Shown: positions 24,624 through 31,477 of the stretch, in pieces
Numbering within the stretch: the stretch's first letter is position 1
How the letters are laid out: each line of letters begins with the position of its first letter
NCBI RefSeq assembly: GCF_000620865.1
Contig: NZ_KK211190.1
Span: 1,873,971 to 1,937,970 of the forward strand
DNA length: 64,000 nucleotides
Origin: Exiguobacterium sibiricum 7-3
GTDB lineage: Bacteria; Bacillota; Bacilli; Exiguobacteriales; Exiguobacteriaceae
Direction: 5' to 3'
Notes under the pieces: generated by a model
Databases searched by the model: none
Told to the model about the DNA's origin: nothing
What the model saw: the letters and a program-made list of their open reading frames with translations, nothing else
Position numbers and translations under genes: made by a program

Positions 24624-24634
24624 AAATGCATCTT
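24624..24634. promoter_or_regulatory. NsrR-type half-site in the divergent gap
   Basis: AAATGCATCTT equals the reverse complement of AAGATGCATTT, the NsrR half-site known from E. coli. Only one half is present; the adjoining TTTAGATACGCA makes a weaker inverted copy. Confidence 0.45.
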
Positions 24635-24705
24635 TAGATACGCACATTTAAACTTGTACTTCCTATTAAACTTCTCTAACATGTGTAGTTAAGTAGGTGA
24701 TGAAA

Positions 24706-25146
24706 ATGCGCATGACACGTTATACGGATTATGCAATCAGATCCCTGTTATTTGCCGGGGCACACTCTGATCGATTGGTCCGAATCCAGGAAGTAGCGGA
24801 CTGTTACGACATTTCAAAAAATCATCTGATGAAAGTCGTCTATCGTTTAGGACAAAATGGATTAATTCATTCTGTTCGTGGTCGAGGTGGCGGATTCCGT
24901 TTGGCAAGCCCGCCGGATGAAATTTATATCGGTGACATAGTGCAATTGTTTGAACCAACAACCCATTTTCTAGACCCACTCGAAGGGATGTCTGAACTTC
25001 CTTCTTTAGACCCTGCACGCGAAGCTTTTGATGACGCGATTGCTGCGTTTCATCAAGTCTTGAACAGTTACACGATAAATGATTTACTTCATCCACCGAG
25101 TTCCACACATCGACAAATCCTTGAAATGATTCCGAGCCGCGACTAA
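24706..25146 (+). CDS. Rrf2-family regulator, NsrR-like but lacking Fe-S cysteines
   Basis: 146 residues. It follows B. subtilis NsrR through the winged helix: TRYTDYAIRSLLFAGA, DISKNHLMKVVYRLGQNGLI, SVRGRGGGFRLA, IGDIVQLFEP. The loop that carries three cluster cysteines in NsrR (positions about 92, 100 and 106) is here TTHFLDPLEGMSELPSLD, with none. The only Cys of the protein is Cys36 or so, in the helix-turn-helix. It then rejoins the NsrR pattern (FHQVLNSYTINDLL). It cannot hold a classical [4Fe-4S] or [2Fe-2S] cluster, so NO sensing is unlikely. The start is ambiguous between GTG 24697 and ATG 24700/24706/24712. Confidence 0.85.
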   Translation: MRMTRYTDYAIRSLLFAGAHSDRLVRIQEVADCYDISKNHLMKVVYRLGQNGLIHSVRGRGGGFRLASPPDEIYIGDIVQLFEPTTHFLDPLEGMSELPSLDPAREAFDDAIAAFHQVLNSYTINDLLHPPSSTHRQILEMIPSRD

Positions 25147-25168
25147 TCGTGGGCGGAATCATTTTTTT
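25127..25168 (+). terminator. Terminator overlapping the end of the Rrf2-family gene
   Basis: TGATTCCG (25127-25134) pairs with CGGAATCA (25154-25161), with further pairing inside, followed by T7. The 5' arm is within the last codons and the stop at 25144-25146 is in the loop region. Confidence 0.85.
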
Positions 25169-25237
25169 GTTCAACGACATCCGGGACGCCTTCTGAATCC
25201 GTGCGTGGTATACTTATATAAGAAAGGAGGGGTACAG

Positions 25238-26251
25238 ATGAACCCTCACGAAGAACTCAACAGTTTATATCTCCGCTTAAAAGAGGCAGATCCGTCACTC
25301 GAACGTGGTGAATCACTTTGGACCATCTTTGAAGATACGACCGATGCGACACTCCGTCCCCTTGCCTTGTGGACATTTTCTCAAAACCAATTTGATTTGG
25401 GTCACTTCCGCTCTTTTTTAGTTTCCTTTTCCCTTTTGATGGATTGGGTCCGAAAAGATGAATTGACTTTAACGCCTAAACAGGAACTTGATCTGTACTG
25501 GAATTATAAATCCTATTTAATTTATGCAGCCGAACAGGAAGATATGCCCGTCGCCTTGTTAGAAGAAGATTTTGACCGGTTCGTTGATTTTTGTGACGCC
25601 CACGGTTTTGCCCGGACAAGGGACTACATCGGCTTTATGATTTACAGCAAACTCGGTGACGAAGAACAGGCCGATCACTATCTCTCGGAATGGGTCGACG
25701 CCCCGCCGGATGAATTAAGTGACTGCCCGTCTTGCGAAGGCTTCAGCCGGATGATTTATGCCATCGAACGCGGTTACGAAGACCGGGCCCTGTTGCTGTA
25801 CGCCGCAATCCGCCATGAACGCGGTTGTTCGCGTATGCCCGATCAAGCCCACCCGTTCATCCTTCCATTATTCATCAGCCGGAAAAAAGACCGGTTTGAT
25901 TGGACGGAACAATTGATTCAAGAGGTTAAACGGGTCAAACCGCTCTTCACGGGCGGCGATGAACCATATCATCTGTATGCCGCGATGTATTACGACGCCA
26001 ACTATGTCTGGTCGATGGAAGAGAAAAAACAGCTCATTCCGTTATTGACGGATCGTGGCTACCTGCAGTTCTTACTGGCCCACTATGCAGCGTCCTACCG
26101 GGCGGCCCGTCATACCGAAGTTGCCTATCTGGGAGTCCTCCGCTCAAACATTTATGAAGTCGCCCAAGAACTGGATCGACGGATTGACGGACACTTTTAT
26201 TTGAACTTCGTCGAACGGGAACTCAAACGGGTGACGGAATTCATCGTTTAA
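25238..26251 (+). CDS. Hypothetical protein with TPR-like helical repeats
   Basis: 337 residues, cytoplasmic, mostly helical, with recurrent tyrosine/leucine-rich helix pairs (for example LDLYWNYKSYLIYAAEQ, YIGFMIYSKLGDEEQADHYL, LLLYAAIRHERG) that read like TPR or HEAT-like repeats. A C-P-S-C pair occurs in SDCPSCEGFSRM. The start at 25238 follows AAGGAGGGG; an upstream in-frame start lacks a ribosome binding site. It is followed after 23 bp by the VOC-peptidase fusion gene, so they probably share a transcript. I do not recognise a function. Confidence 0.75.
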   Translation: MNPHEELNSLYLRLKEADPSLERGESLWTIFEDTTDATLRPLALWTFSQNQFDLGHFRSFLVSFSLLMDWVRKDELTLTPKQELDLYWNYKSYLIYAAEQEDMPVALLEEDFDRFVDFCDAHGFARTRDYIGFMIYSKLGDEEQADHYLSEWVDAPPDELSDCPSCEGFSRMIYAIERGYEDRALLLYAAIRHERGCSRMPDQAHPFILPLFISRKKDRFDWTEQLIQEVKRVKPLFTGGDEPYHLYAAMYYDANYVWSMEEKKQLIPLLTDRGYLQFLLAHYAASYRAARHTEVAYLGVLRSNIYEVAQELDRRIDGHFYLNFVERELKRVTEFIV

Positions 26252-26274
26252 TTTTTTGGAGAGGACGTGTCAGA

Positions 26275-27576
26275 ATGTTAGATCACGTACAGTTAGCTGC
26301 CCCAAGAAACTCCGAAGAACAAGCTCGGGCTTTTTATGCCGGGCTTTTACATATGAAGGAAGTGGAAAAACCGGCTGGTGTCAAAGCAAGTGGCGGTGTC
26401 TGGTTTGAATCGAATGCTGCCGCCCTCCACCTCGGTATCGAAGAGTCGTTTCACCCTGCAACAAAAGCGCATCCGGGTCTGACCTTTTCCCGCCTGGACG
26501 ACTTGGCGAACCGGTTACAAGATGCCGGATATCCCGTTCAATTTGATGACCGGCTGGCACCACGACGACGCTTCTTCACAGCGGATCCGTTCGGCAATCG
26601 GATTGAATGTATTGAACAGCAAATACCCGTCATCGTCCCGAAACGTCTTGCGAACGGTTCGCACATTCGTTTGCTTGCACCGGCCTCGAGTCTTGCGACG
26701 GTTGATTCAAAAATCCTGGATCAGGCGATTACGGTTTTGGAATCGTTCGGCTTACGCGTCTCGATCAGTCAGCATGCCCGGGCAGTAAACCCGTTTGGTT
26801 CGAGCGATCCCGCATGCCGCCTGGACGATCTCCATACCGCTTTCGCAGATCCATCGATCGATGCGATTTTATGTGTCCGCGGTGGATTTAGTTCCAACGA
26901 GTTGCTTGACGGACTGGACTACGATTTAATCCGGAATAATCCAAAGATTCTTTGCGGTTTTTCTGACATCACGGCACTCAGTCAGGCACTCCTGACAAAA
27001 AGTGGGCTCGTCACCTATTCCGGACCGATGTTGCGCGCACTCGCCTCTCGTGATGCCTATACGTTACAGTCGTTCGAGAAGGTTTTATTCGAAAGCGGGA
27101 CGACTCAGATTCTGCCGAGTGTCAATTGGCATGATCAGCATGAAGGAAAAGACGTGACGCTTCCAAATCCGGGACCCGTCATCCTGTCTTCCGGCGTTGC
27201 GACAGGACGCCTGCTCGGGGGAAATCTCTGTACGTTGAACCTTCTGCAGGGCACATCGTACTTTCCGGACTTACGTGACAGTGTCCTGTTTCTGGAAGAT
27301 GATTACGAAGTCCATCCGGCGACATTCGCGCGTGACTTTGCCTCGTTAATGGCACAGCCTGGAGCGGAACAAATTCGCGGGATCGTCTTTGGTCGTTTTC
27401 AGCTCGCAACACAGATGACGGATGAACATCTTCGTTATCTGGTCGGCTTGTACCCTGCTCTTTCCTCGATTCCGGTCATCTCCGGAGTAGACTTCGGTCA
27501 TACGATGCCGCTGTTCACCTTCCCGATTGGCGGGACGGTCTCGATTGAGGACGGCACGATTTCTATCGAACATTAA
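26275..27576 (+). CDS. Fusion of VOC (glyoxalase-like) domain and S66 LD-carboxypeptidase/MccF-like domain
   Basis: 433 residues in one uninterrupted frame. Residues 1-115 form a VOC domain (LDHVQLAAPRNSEEQARAFY, ADPFGNRIECIEQ). Residues ~125-430 are an S66 serine peptidase: HIRLLAPASSL, CVRGGFSSNELLDGLDYD, nucleophile near Ser230 in LCGFSDIT, Glu near 341 in LEDDYE and His near 409 in DFGHTMP. S66 enzymes cleave the L,D bond of peptidoglycan tetrapeptide (LdcA) or detoxify microcin C-like peptide-nucleotides (MccF). VOC domains often bind or modify drugs. The pairing suggests a resistance or immunity enzyme, but the substrate is unknown. Confidence 0.88.
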   Translation: MLDHVQLAAPRNSEEQARAFYAGLLHMKEVEKPAGVKASGGVWFESNAAALHLGIEESFHPATKAHPGLTFSRLDDLANRLQDAGYPVQFDDRLAPRRRFFTADPFGNRIECIEQQIPVIVPKRLANGSHIRLLAPASSLATVDSKILDQAITVLESFGLRVSISQHARAVNPFGSSDPACRLDDLHTAFADPSIDAILCVRGGFSSNELLDGLDYDLIRNNPKILCGFSDITALSQALLTKSGLVTYSGPMLRALASRDAYTLQSFEKVLFESGTTQILPSVNWHDQHEGKDVTLPNPGPVILSSGVATGRLLGGNLCTLNLLQGTSYFPDLRDSVLFLEDDYEVHPATFARDFASLMAQPGAEQIRGIVFGRFQLATQMTDEHLRYLVGLYPALSSIPVISGVDFGHTMPLFTFPIGGTVSIEDGTISIEH

Positions 27577-27617
27577 AAAGGGAGGAGTCGCGGCGATCCG
27601 CGTCTCCTCCTTCTTTA
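27577..27617. terminator. Bidirectional terminator between convergent genes
   Basis: GGAGGAG-T-CGCGG, loop CGAT, CCGCG-T-CTCCTCC with one T-T mismatch; A-rich on the left, T-rich on the right. It overlaps the stop codon of the minus-strand gene. Confidence 0.88.
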
Positions 27618-27938
27618 ATAGTCGAGCAATCTCGAAGCATCAATTTGACGCTCCGACCCATCCGCAAACATCTCGAGTGTCGCAAGGATTTTGTGATCCG
27701 TCAAGTCGTATCGTAACAACGTAAAGTCCTCCAGCGTCGAAATCGTCTTAAACGTTTTTCCGACCGTGAACGCACGCTTCCGGCTCGTATGCTGAACAGG
27801 AATCGTCACAAATACGACAGTGATGTCCGTTCCGTTCGTATCGTAATAAAACTCGACGACACGACCGTCCGCTGTCTCCGGCAAGAGACCTTTTTGAGGT
27901 CGTCCGGACTCATCCAATTGTACATAAGGTTGTAACAT
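27615..27938 (-). CDS. Hypothetical protein, 107 aa
   Basis: A small cytoplasmic protein rich in predicted strands (VVEFYYDTNGTDITVVFVTIP, ILATLEMFADGSER), with no Cys and no membrane segment. GTGAGGCGGA lies upstream of ATG 27938. It is a single gene convergent with the VOC-peptidase fusion. I do not recognise the family. Confidence 0.65.
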   Translation of the reverse strand: MLQPYVQLDESGRPQKGLLPETADGRVVEFYYDTNGTDITVVFVTIPVQHTSRKRAFTVGKTFKTISTLEDFTLLRYDLTDHKILATLEMFADGSERQIDASRLLDY

Positions 27939-28030
27939 CGTTCCGCCTCACTTTCTCCGTCATTTATCATAGCATGACAAAAAAAATTATGCTAATGTAT
28001 AAGTGATGTTGAAAGGGGGATGAGTCACGG

Positions 28031-28456
28031 ATGGCATGGTTCATGAATGGAATTTTGCTCTGGGGCTTTATCATGATCACATTGATGGCGATTGGCGGTT
28101 TCTTCATGTTCCGGAAGTTCCTAAAGAAACTTCCGAAAGAAGACGGCAAATCGATGATGGACTGGGAAGATGAATACATCGATCAGACCCGCCATTTATG
28201 GACGGATGAGACACTTGATTTATTAAATGCACTGGTTATGCCTGTTCCGGCTGCTTTTCGGGATGTGGCACGTCGGAAGATCGCGGGACGGATCGGACAG
28301 TTCGCACTGGAAGAACGGGCATCTGTGATGACGTCCGAGCTTGTCGTCAAAGGCTATATTTCCGCGACACCGAAACGGGATCATAAATTTTTGAAAAAAG
28401 CCTTACGCGAACACGCCATCGACTGGCGCGATTACGAACTTTATTTCCAAAACTAA
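28031..28456 (+). CDS. yneK: YneK-like protein (DUF2621), one N-terminal membrane helix
   Basis: 141 residues. Residues 5-27 form a transmembrane helix (NGILLWGFIMITLMAIGGFF), followed by a soluble helical domain (MDWEDEYIDQTRHLWTDETL; PVPAAFRDVARRKIAGRIGQ). This is the DUF2621/YneK pattern. As in B. subtilis, it lies next to the ccdA-ccdC genes; here it converges on ccdC. GGGGG precedes the ATG at a rather long distance. Function unknown. Confidence 0.85.
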   Translation: MAWFMNGILLWGFIMITLMAIGGFFMFRKFLKKLPKEDGKSMMDWEDEYIDQTRHLWTDETLDLLNALVMPVPAAFRDVARRKIAGRIGQFALEERASVMTSELVVKGYISATPKRDHKFLKKALREHAIDWRDYELYFQN

Positions 28457-28492
28457 AAGGAAGGACTCTCATATGAGAATCCTTCCTTTTAG
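28453..28492. terminator. Shared terminator containing both convergent stop codons
   Basis: CTAAAAGGAAGGA-C-TCTCAT and its near-exact complement form a long hairpin with good U tracts in both directions. The stops of yneK (28454-28456) and ccdC (28489-28491) are both inside the stem. Confidence 0.9.
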
Positions 28493-28971
28493 TTTTGCGG
28501 TAAATGTTCGACCGGAACGATTCCCGACTTGACCTGCTTGTACTTCAGATACATCGCAATCCGCCAAGGCACAATCATTCCAAACGCCACGAGATAAAAA
28601 ATCCCACCCGTCTCAAAGATATCGATTTGACCGCCAATGACAAACTTCGCGACTGTCCGGACAATCAGAATCCCGAACAGGACGATGAAAAAGGCTTTTG
28701 AACGTTGCAAATAAATTTGCCCTTCTGCCTCGTAAAAATTGGACGTCTTGATCAAAAAAATACTGAAGATTGCACCGACCAATAATGCTTCTGCCACTTC
28801 CGTCCATGTCAGACGGGATGCCGGATATAAAAACTGCAGCATCCCGGTCGACATGGCGAATGGCGGGATTAAGATTTTTTTAGCGTTCGTCGGTTTAGCC
28901 GAAGCTTTGACACGAATGAAGCTGATCAGCAACCCCATGACGAGCGCAACCCCTGTTGATACCCAAATCAT
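28489..28971 (-). CDS. ccdC: CcdC-family membrane protein (YneJ)
   Basis: 160 residues with about five membrane segments. IPPFAMSTGMLQFLYPA and FLIKTSNFYEAEGQIYLQRSKAF match the YneJ/CcdC family encoded beside ccdA in B. subtilis; there it is associated with cytochrome c maturation but is not essential for it. It starts 15 bp after the ccdA stop, so it is in the ccdA operon. The CheY-like ccdB/yneI gene that lies between them in B. subtilis is missing here. Confidence 0.9.
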   Translation of the reverse strand: MIWVSTGVALVMGLLISFIRVKASAKPTNAKKILIPPFAMSTGMLQFLYPASRLTWTEVAEALLVGAIFSIFLIKTSNFYEAEGQIYLQRSKAFFIVLFGILIVRTVAKFVIGGQIDIFETGGIFYLVAFGMIVPWRIAMYLKYKQVKSGIVPVEHLPQN

Positions 28972-28986
28972 CCCATCACTTCCTTG

Positions 28987-29685
28987 TTAAAATCCGGTGA
29001 ATCCTACGATATCACTCATCCATGCAGCAAATGCACTGAGTCCGTCAAAATACAGAACGATTCCGAACAACATCATCAATGCTCCACCGAATTTCGTCAT
29101 CTTTAAACTGTACTGAACGAATAATCTCGAACGACCGACGAAAAAGGCCATTAATAAAAACGGAATTGAGAACCCAAGCACATAAAACAGCATATACAAC
29201 ATACCTTGACTTGGATTCGTCGCTGCAAGTCCGATGACGCCTGCCAAAATCGGGCCCGTACAGGGTGTCCATCCGGCAGCAAAACCAATTCCGACAAGGA
29301 TGGTACCGATGTACCCGCCCTTTCGTTCACCTAAATTGAGTTTTTTCTCACGCATCAAGAATGTCGGTTGCCATAATCCAAGCAACACCACACCAAATAC
29401 GAAAATAACGAGCGCACCGACCATCCGTAATGTGTCACGGTAGGTAATGAAGACGTCTGCTAGTAAGGAAGTCGATAAGCCAAGAACAGCAAACACCATC
29501 GCAAATCCAACTAAAAACGCTACTGTATGCAACAGCGACCGTTTTTCCCTGACCCCTTTTTCTTTCAAGTCCGTTACAGAAACACCGGTAATATAGGAGA
29601 GGAACACCGGATATAACGGAAGCGTACAAGGTGAGACAAAAGACAATAACCCTGCACCAAACGCTAACCAAAGCGAGAGCTCCAT
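28987..29685 (-). CDS. ccdA: Thiol-disulfide interchange protein CcdA
   Basis: 232 residues, six transmembrane segments. It carries electrons from cytoplasmic thioredoxin across the membrane for cytochrome c maturation and other extracellular thiol reduction. Both redox Cys are present: Cys20 in SFVSPCTLPLYP and Cys142 in GWTPCTGP. AAAGGAG precedes the ATG. First gene of a ccdA-ccdC operon. Confidence 0.95.
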   Translation of the reverse strand: MELSLWLAFGAGLLSFVSPCTLPLYPVFLSYITGVSVTDLKEKGVREKRSLLHTVAFLVGFAMVFAVLGLSTSLLADVFITYRDTLRMVGALVIFVFGVVLLGLWQPTFLMREKKLNLGERKGGYIGTILVGIGFAAGWTPCTGPILAGVIGLAATNPSQGMLYMLFYVLGFSIPFLLMAFFVGRSRLFVQYSLKMTKFGGALMMLFGIVLYFDGLSAFAAWMSDIVGFTGF

Positions 29686-29898
29686 TTCAGCAGCTCCTTT
29701 CTAATAAGAAGAAGTTCCTTCTCTATTTTGCCAAACTAATTGATATTTAGCACCTATTATCTTCCGAAAAATTAAAAAGATTCGTGACAACTGAAATTAC
29801 AAAAAAATTACATTTCCTCAAAACAGATGAAATGTCGTTGCGCTGGCAGAAACCACTTGCTAGAATATGGATATGACATCAATGTAAGGGAGGATTCT

Positions 29899-30093
29899 AT
29901 GACAAGCCAACATCTATTGACTTTAGCGATCGAAGCAAAACGAAGTGAATTGTATCATCAGGCAGATCGGTCTAGTTTCACCTCCCCGCATGTTTTGAAG
30001 CTGAGTCATGAACTGGATTTATTACTCCTTGAATACACTCGCTTCGTCCAAAAATATACCTATCCGTCTTCAAATGAATCTGTTTTAGGATAA
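29899..30093 (+). CDS. Spo0E-family aspartyl-phosphate phosphatase-like peptide
   Basis: 64 residues; the start at 29899 follows AAGGGAGG, and the longer open frame upstream lacks a ribosome binding site. Two helices hold the Spo0E signature, LKLSHELDLLLLEYTRF (the S-x-x-L-D-x-L-L-x-x-Y pattern). Spo0E dephosphorylates Spo0A~P; related SpxE-like peptides act on other targets. No sporulation genes are seen in the window, so the target may be another response regulator. Single gene ended by a very strong terminator. Confidence 0.85.
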   Translation: MTSQHLLTLAIEAKRSELYHQADRSSFTSPHVLKLSHELDLLLLEYTRFVQKYTYPSSNESVLG

Positions 30094-30128
30094 TTGGATG
30101 AAATCTACAGACCATATATACGAATGAG

Positions 30129-30166
30129 AAAAAGCCGTCGACGGATCAATCCGTTGACGGCTTTTT
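30129..30166. terminator. Strong terminator after the Spo0E-like gene
   Basis: AAAAAGCCGTC-G-ACGGAT and ATCCGT-T-GACGGCTTTTT pair with one mismatch around a two-base loop. Confidence 0.93.
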
Positions 30167-30517
30167 CGTGTTTCTTCTATATAATGCGTTCAATTCATCT
30201 TTTTTAATCGAGCTTTACATTCGATTCATTGAAAAAATACTTTACTTCCGTCCAGTTACTCTCTTTTCAGTCTTTCTTTGAGCCTTAAGTTCGGGGAATA
30301 GTTAGAATATTTCTTCTATACCATGCCTAAAGTCCTACTTTTTCTTTATTTTACCAAGCATTATGACCTAGACGTGACAAAACATGCATTTTTGCAATCT
30401 GTTTGTCATACTAGCCCGCTTTGTAACTTGAATGACTCTGACCTGTAAACGCACAACCCTGAATTGCCGTGTAAAGTAGGAACAGTAAACACAGCATATG
30501 TCAGGAGGACATCAATA
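30167..30517. other. 351-bp gap upstream of the YocH-like gene, no gene seen
   Basis: AT-rich sequence without a frame that has a ribosome binding site (one 41-codon frame from 30323 has none). It probably holds the promoter and a long leader of the cell-wall protein gene. I looked for the WalR tandem hexamer (TGTWAH-N5-TGTWAH) and found only single hexamers: TGTAAC near 30423, TGTAAA near 30446 and 30470. Confidence 0.5.
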
Positions 30518-31423
30518 ATGAAAAAAGCAGTTTTCGCTGCAGGTCTTGCAGCAACGGCTCTATCAGTAGGATTCGCCCAAGAGACAGAGGCTGCCTCAGA
30601 GACGGTAACAGTAAATACAGCGGTATTAAATGTACGCACAGCACCTACAACGGCATCAGCGGATGTGGGTAACGTATATAAAGGTCAAAAATTAAATGTC
30701 GAAGGACGTTCTGGTGCATGGATTCAAACAAACATCAATGGCCAAAAACGTTATGTACACGGTGCTTACACTTCAGCCGGTTCTTCGTTCGACTTTAAAA
30801 AAGCTACAGTCACTACGGCAGTATTAAACGTTCGTTCGCAACCTACTACAAACTCTAAAGACGTTGGCAACTTGTATAAAGGCCAGTCCGTTAACGTAGA
30901 AAGCAAAGTCGGTGCTTGGATCAAAACAACAATCGACGGAAAAACTCGTTACGTACACAGCGCTTATACAACTTTAGCAGGTTCAACAGCAAAAGCTCCA
31001 GCTGTTAAAGCTCCAGCAGCTAAACCATCAGCACCTGTTGCTAAAGCAGCTCCAAAAGCAGCAGCTCAACCAGCTGTAGCAACAAAACAAACAACAGCAG
31101 CAAAATCAGGTACGAAAGTAACAATGAACGTTACAGCGTACACAACTGACCCATCAAACAATGGTAGCCGCCTTTACAACGGTCGTGCATTGACTGCTAG
31201 CGGTTATGATGTAACAAATACGATCACGTACAATGGTATGCGTATCGTTGCAGCATCAGCTCAATACCCAATTGGTACACGCATGCACATCTCAGGTATC
31301 GGTGAAGCCATCGTACTTGACCGTGGCGGTGCTATCCAAGGTAACAAGCTTGATCTTCTCGTTGGTTCACAACAAGAAGCACTCAACTGGGGACGTCAAA
31401 ACGTCACTGTTACTGTCTACTAA
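30518..31423 (+). CDS. YocH-like secreted cell-wall protein: two SH3b domains and a 3D domain
   Basis: 301 residues. A signal peptide (AVFAAGLAATALSVGFAQ) is followed by two bacterial SH3 repeats (VNTAVLNVRTAPTTASADVG near 30; VTTAVLNVRSQPTTNSKDVG near 105). An Ala/Pro/Lys linker (~160-205) leads to a C-terminal 3D (MltA-like beta-barrel) domain: VTMNVTAYTTDPSNNG ... GEAIVLDRGGAI ... NKLDLLVGS, with its three Asp. YocH of B. subtilis is a WalRK-controlled muropeptide-binding autolysin. AGGAGG precedes the ATG. Codon use is noticeably biased (a highly expressed gene). Confidence 0.93.
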   Translation: MKKAVFAAGLAATALSVGFAQETEAASETVTVNTAVLNVRTAPTTASADVGNVYKGQKLNVEGRSGAWIQTNINGQKRYVHGAYTSAGSSFDFKKATVTTAVLNVRSQPTTNSKDVGNLYKGQSVNVESKVGAWIKTTIDGKTRYVHSAYTTLAGSTAKAPAVKAPAAKPSAPVAKAAPKAAAQPAVATKQTTAAKSGTKVTMNVTAYTTDPSNNGSRLYNGRALTASGYDVTNTITYNGMRIVAASAQYPIGTRMHISGIGEAIVLDRGGAIQGNKLDLLVGSQQEALNWGRQNVTVTVY

Positions 31424-31438
31424 TTTCAAACACAAACA

Positions 31439-31472
31439 ACCTGCCGGGCGAGATCGCCTGGCAGGCTTTTTT
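31439..31472. terminator. Terminator after the YocH-like gene
   Basis: CCTGCC-G-GGCGA, GA, TCGCC-T-GGCAGG, followed by CTTTTTT on the plus strand. It also lies just past the end of the minus-strand ABC gene. Confidence 0.9.
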
Positions 31473-31477
31473 GTGTC

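Noticed and set aside
30323-30448. 41-codon plus-strand frame upstream of the YocH-like gene
   Set aside because: No ribosome binding site and no recognisable feature in the peptide.
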